Made by a program: the position numbers and the translations under genes. From an uncultured Campylobacterales bacterium (lineage in GTDB: Bacteria > Campylobacterota > Campylobacteria > Campylobacterales > Arcobacteraceae): a DNA stretch of 64,000 nt. Below the pieces are notes generated by a model. It ran no database searches, had not been told where the DNA came from, and saw only the letters and a program-made list of their open reading frames with translations. Positions 62,092-64,000 of the stretch are shown here, in pieces (within the stretch, counting starts at the first letter, position 1; every line of letters starts with the position of its first letter). The stretch covers positions 41,836-105,835 of the forward strand of contig CANNFB010000008.1 in assembly GCA_947503785.1 (NCBI GenBank), written 5' to 3'.

Positions 62092-63780
62092 TTATAAGTC
62101 TGTTTTTAACATAGCTCCGTTACTTGCATTTGTAACTAGTGCTCTATATTGTCCAAGCCAGCTAGAAGTTAGTGGTTTTTTAAGAGGTTTGAAATTTGCT
62201 TTTCTTTTTGCTATTTCTTCATCACTTAAATCTACTGATAATAAATATGCATCAACATCGATATTAATAATATCTCCATCTTCTAATAATCCAATCATTC
62301 CACCTTCAGCAGCTTCTGGTGAAACGTGACCAATTGAAGCACCTCTTGTAGCTCCTGAGAATCTACCATCAGTAATAAGTGCAACAGTATCACCAAGACC
62401 CATTCCCATAATAAGTGAAGTTGGTGCAAGCATTTCTTGCATTCCTGGACCACCTTTAGGACCTTCATATCTAATTACAACAACATCACCATGAGTAACT
62501 TTTTTACCAATAATACCTGCAATTGCTTCTGCTTGACCATTAAAACATACAGCTTTACCAGTTAGAGCTCGTGCTCCTGTAATTCCTGCAGTTTTAATAA
62601 CAGCACCTTCTTGGGCTAAATTACCGTATAAAATAGCTAATCCACCAACATCAGAATAAGGATTATCAATAGTATGAATAATATTTGTATCTTTAATATA
62701 TGCATCAGCAATTTTTTCTAAAGTAGTTTCACCTGTAATTGTTAAGTTATCAAGTAAAATATCATCACCACGTTTAGTCATTTCTTTCATTACAGCATTT
62801 ACACCACCAGCTTTATTAATATCTTCCATATGAATAGTAGATAAAGATGGAGAGATTTTTGCAATATGTGAAACTCTTTTAGAAATCTTATTAATATCTC
62901 CTAAATTAAAATCAACCTTAGCTTCTCTAGCGATTGCTAACATATGTAATACAGTATTTGAAGAACCACCCATTGCCATATCAACAGCAAAAGCATTTCT
63001 AACTGCATTTTCATTTAAAATATTTCTTAGTTTGAATTTTTCTCTAGATGCATTGTCTTTAGCAATTTCACAAATTCTTTTTGCAGCTTGTCTATATAAT
63101 ACTTCTCTCTCAGGAGTTAAAGCTAATATTGTTCCATTTCCAGGAAGTGCAATACCCATAGCTTCCATAAGTGTATTCATAGAGTTTGCTGTAAACATAC
63201 CAGAACATGAACCACCACTTGGACATGCATTACATTCAATATCAGTTAATTCTTCTTCTGTAATATCACCAGCTTCAAATTTACCAACAGCTTCAAATGC
63301 AGTTGCTAAATCAATTGGCGTACCATCTTTAGTATAACCTTTTTCCATTGGTCCACCAGATACGAAGATTGTAGGAACATCAACTCTTAATGCACCCATA
63401 ATCATACCAGGTACAATTTTGTCACAGTTTGGAATTGCAATCATTGCATCTAATTTATGTGCATTCATAACAGTTTCTATTGAGTTTGCTATTAATTCTC
63501 TTGATGGTAATGAAAATAACATACCATCATGTCCCATTGCAATACCATCATCGACACCAATTGTATTGAATTCAAATGGAACACAACCATTTGCTTTAAT
63601 TTCGTCTTTTATAATTTCAGCAACTTTATTTAAAAAGAAATGTCCTGGAATAATTTCTATAAAAGAGTTTGCTACTCCAATAAATGGTTTCTTAAAATCT
63701 TCGTCTTGTAATCCTGTGGCTCTTAGAAGAGACCTATGAGGCGCTCTGTCATAACCTTTTTTAACTTCATCACTTCTCAA
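62092..63780 (-). CDS. ilvD: Dihydroxy-acid dehydratase (probable TTG start at 63780)
   Basis: [46 protein letters not shown] is preceded by an AAAGGA-like RBS, unlike the longer ORF start at 63840. Confidence 0.96.
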   Translation of the reverse strand: MRSDEVKKGYDRAPHRSLLRATGLQDEDFKKPFIGVANSFIEIIPGHFFLNKVAEIIKDEIKANGCVPFEFNTIGVDDGIAMGHDGMLFSLPSRELIANSIETVMNAHKLDAMIAIPNCDKIVPGMIMGALRVDVPTIFVSGGPMEKGYTKDGTPIDLATAFEAVGKFEAGDITEEELTDIECNACPSGGSCSGMFTANSMNTLMEAMGIALPGNGTILALTPEREVLYRQAAKRICEIAKDNASREKFKLRNILNENAVRNAFAVDMAMGGSSNTVLHMLAIAREAKVDFNLGDINKISKRVSHIAKISPSLSTIHMEDINKAGGVNAVMKEMTKRGDDILLDNLTITGETTLEKIADAYIKDTNIIHTIDNPYSDVGGLAILYGNLAQEGAVIKTAGITGARALTGKAVCFNGQAEAIAGIIGKKVTHGDVVVIRYEGPKGGPGMQEMLAPTSLIMGMGLGDTVALITDGRFSGATRGASIGHVSPEAAEGGMIGLLEDGDIINIDVDAYLLSVDLSDEEIAKRKANFKPLKKPLTSSWLGQYRALVTNASNGAMLKTDL

Positions 63781-63893
63781 TTTTAATCCTTTAAATATAT
63801 TAATATTTTTTGCAATTATTATACATTTATTGCTGTTCATATCTTATTAAAATCACAAAAAAAAATAAAATTCAATATTTCTTCAAAAAATAC

Positions 63894-63922
63894 TTGACAA
63901 ACAATAATTAATCTATTATAAT
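63894..63922 (+). promoter_or_regulatory. Sigma70-type promoter of tRNA-Leu
   Basis: TTGACA (63894-63899), 17-nt spacer, TATAAT (63917-63922). Confidence 0.85.
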
Positions 63923-63971
63923 TCCACTCCAATTTAAGAATAACATCTTAGATTCTACCAATAAAAAATGT

Positions 63972-64000
63972 GCGAGTGTGGCGGAATAGGTAGACGCGTT
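63972..64000 (+). tRNA. tRNA-Leu, 5' part only (cut by window end)
   Basis: gcgagtgtggcggaataggtagacgcgtt matches the acceptor/D-arm of class II tRNA-Leu; promoter upstream. Anticodon not visible. Confidence 0.85.

Noticed and set aside
63032-63739. Two plus-strand ORFs opposite ilvD
   Set aside because: Antisense shadows; ilvD is well supported.

Overview
Low-GC window from a Campylobacterota genome, most likely Arcobacter group (inferred from gene content: MqnD futalosine-pathway enzyme, HQWRQPLN-type PAS kinases, htrA-cprRS-like block, recA-eno-FtsB-like-AMIN block). Most of it is housekeeping: the nuoLMN end, murB, topA, bioB, eno, recA, a long flagellin, trmA, a SUV3-like helicase, glmU-coaBC-uppS-prepilin peptidase-lptF/G-truA, hrcA-grpE-dnaK with a CIRCE-like operator, mltA, psd, dsbD, a cobalamin nucleotide-loop operon, htrA with a two-component system, ilvD, and the 5' end of a tRNA-Leu. 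I saw no clear undescribed multi-gene system. The observations most worth a second look are: (1) a binding-protein/kinase/regulator cassette (about 4637-8700) flanked by an ~81-bp imperfect direct repeat, whose left copy keeps the nuo terminator hairpin and whose right copy keeps the start of the SLT gene; (2) a CprR-like response regulator whose real start seems to be a non-AUG codon (ATC or ATA); (3) a KAP-like P-loop NTPase plus an opposite-strand diguanylate cyclase inside the cobalamin operon; (4) four degenerate repeats in the flagellin variable domain; (5) palindromes that span both stop codons at several convergent gene pairs. All calls come from reading the sequence and supplied translations; no searches were run.
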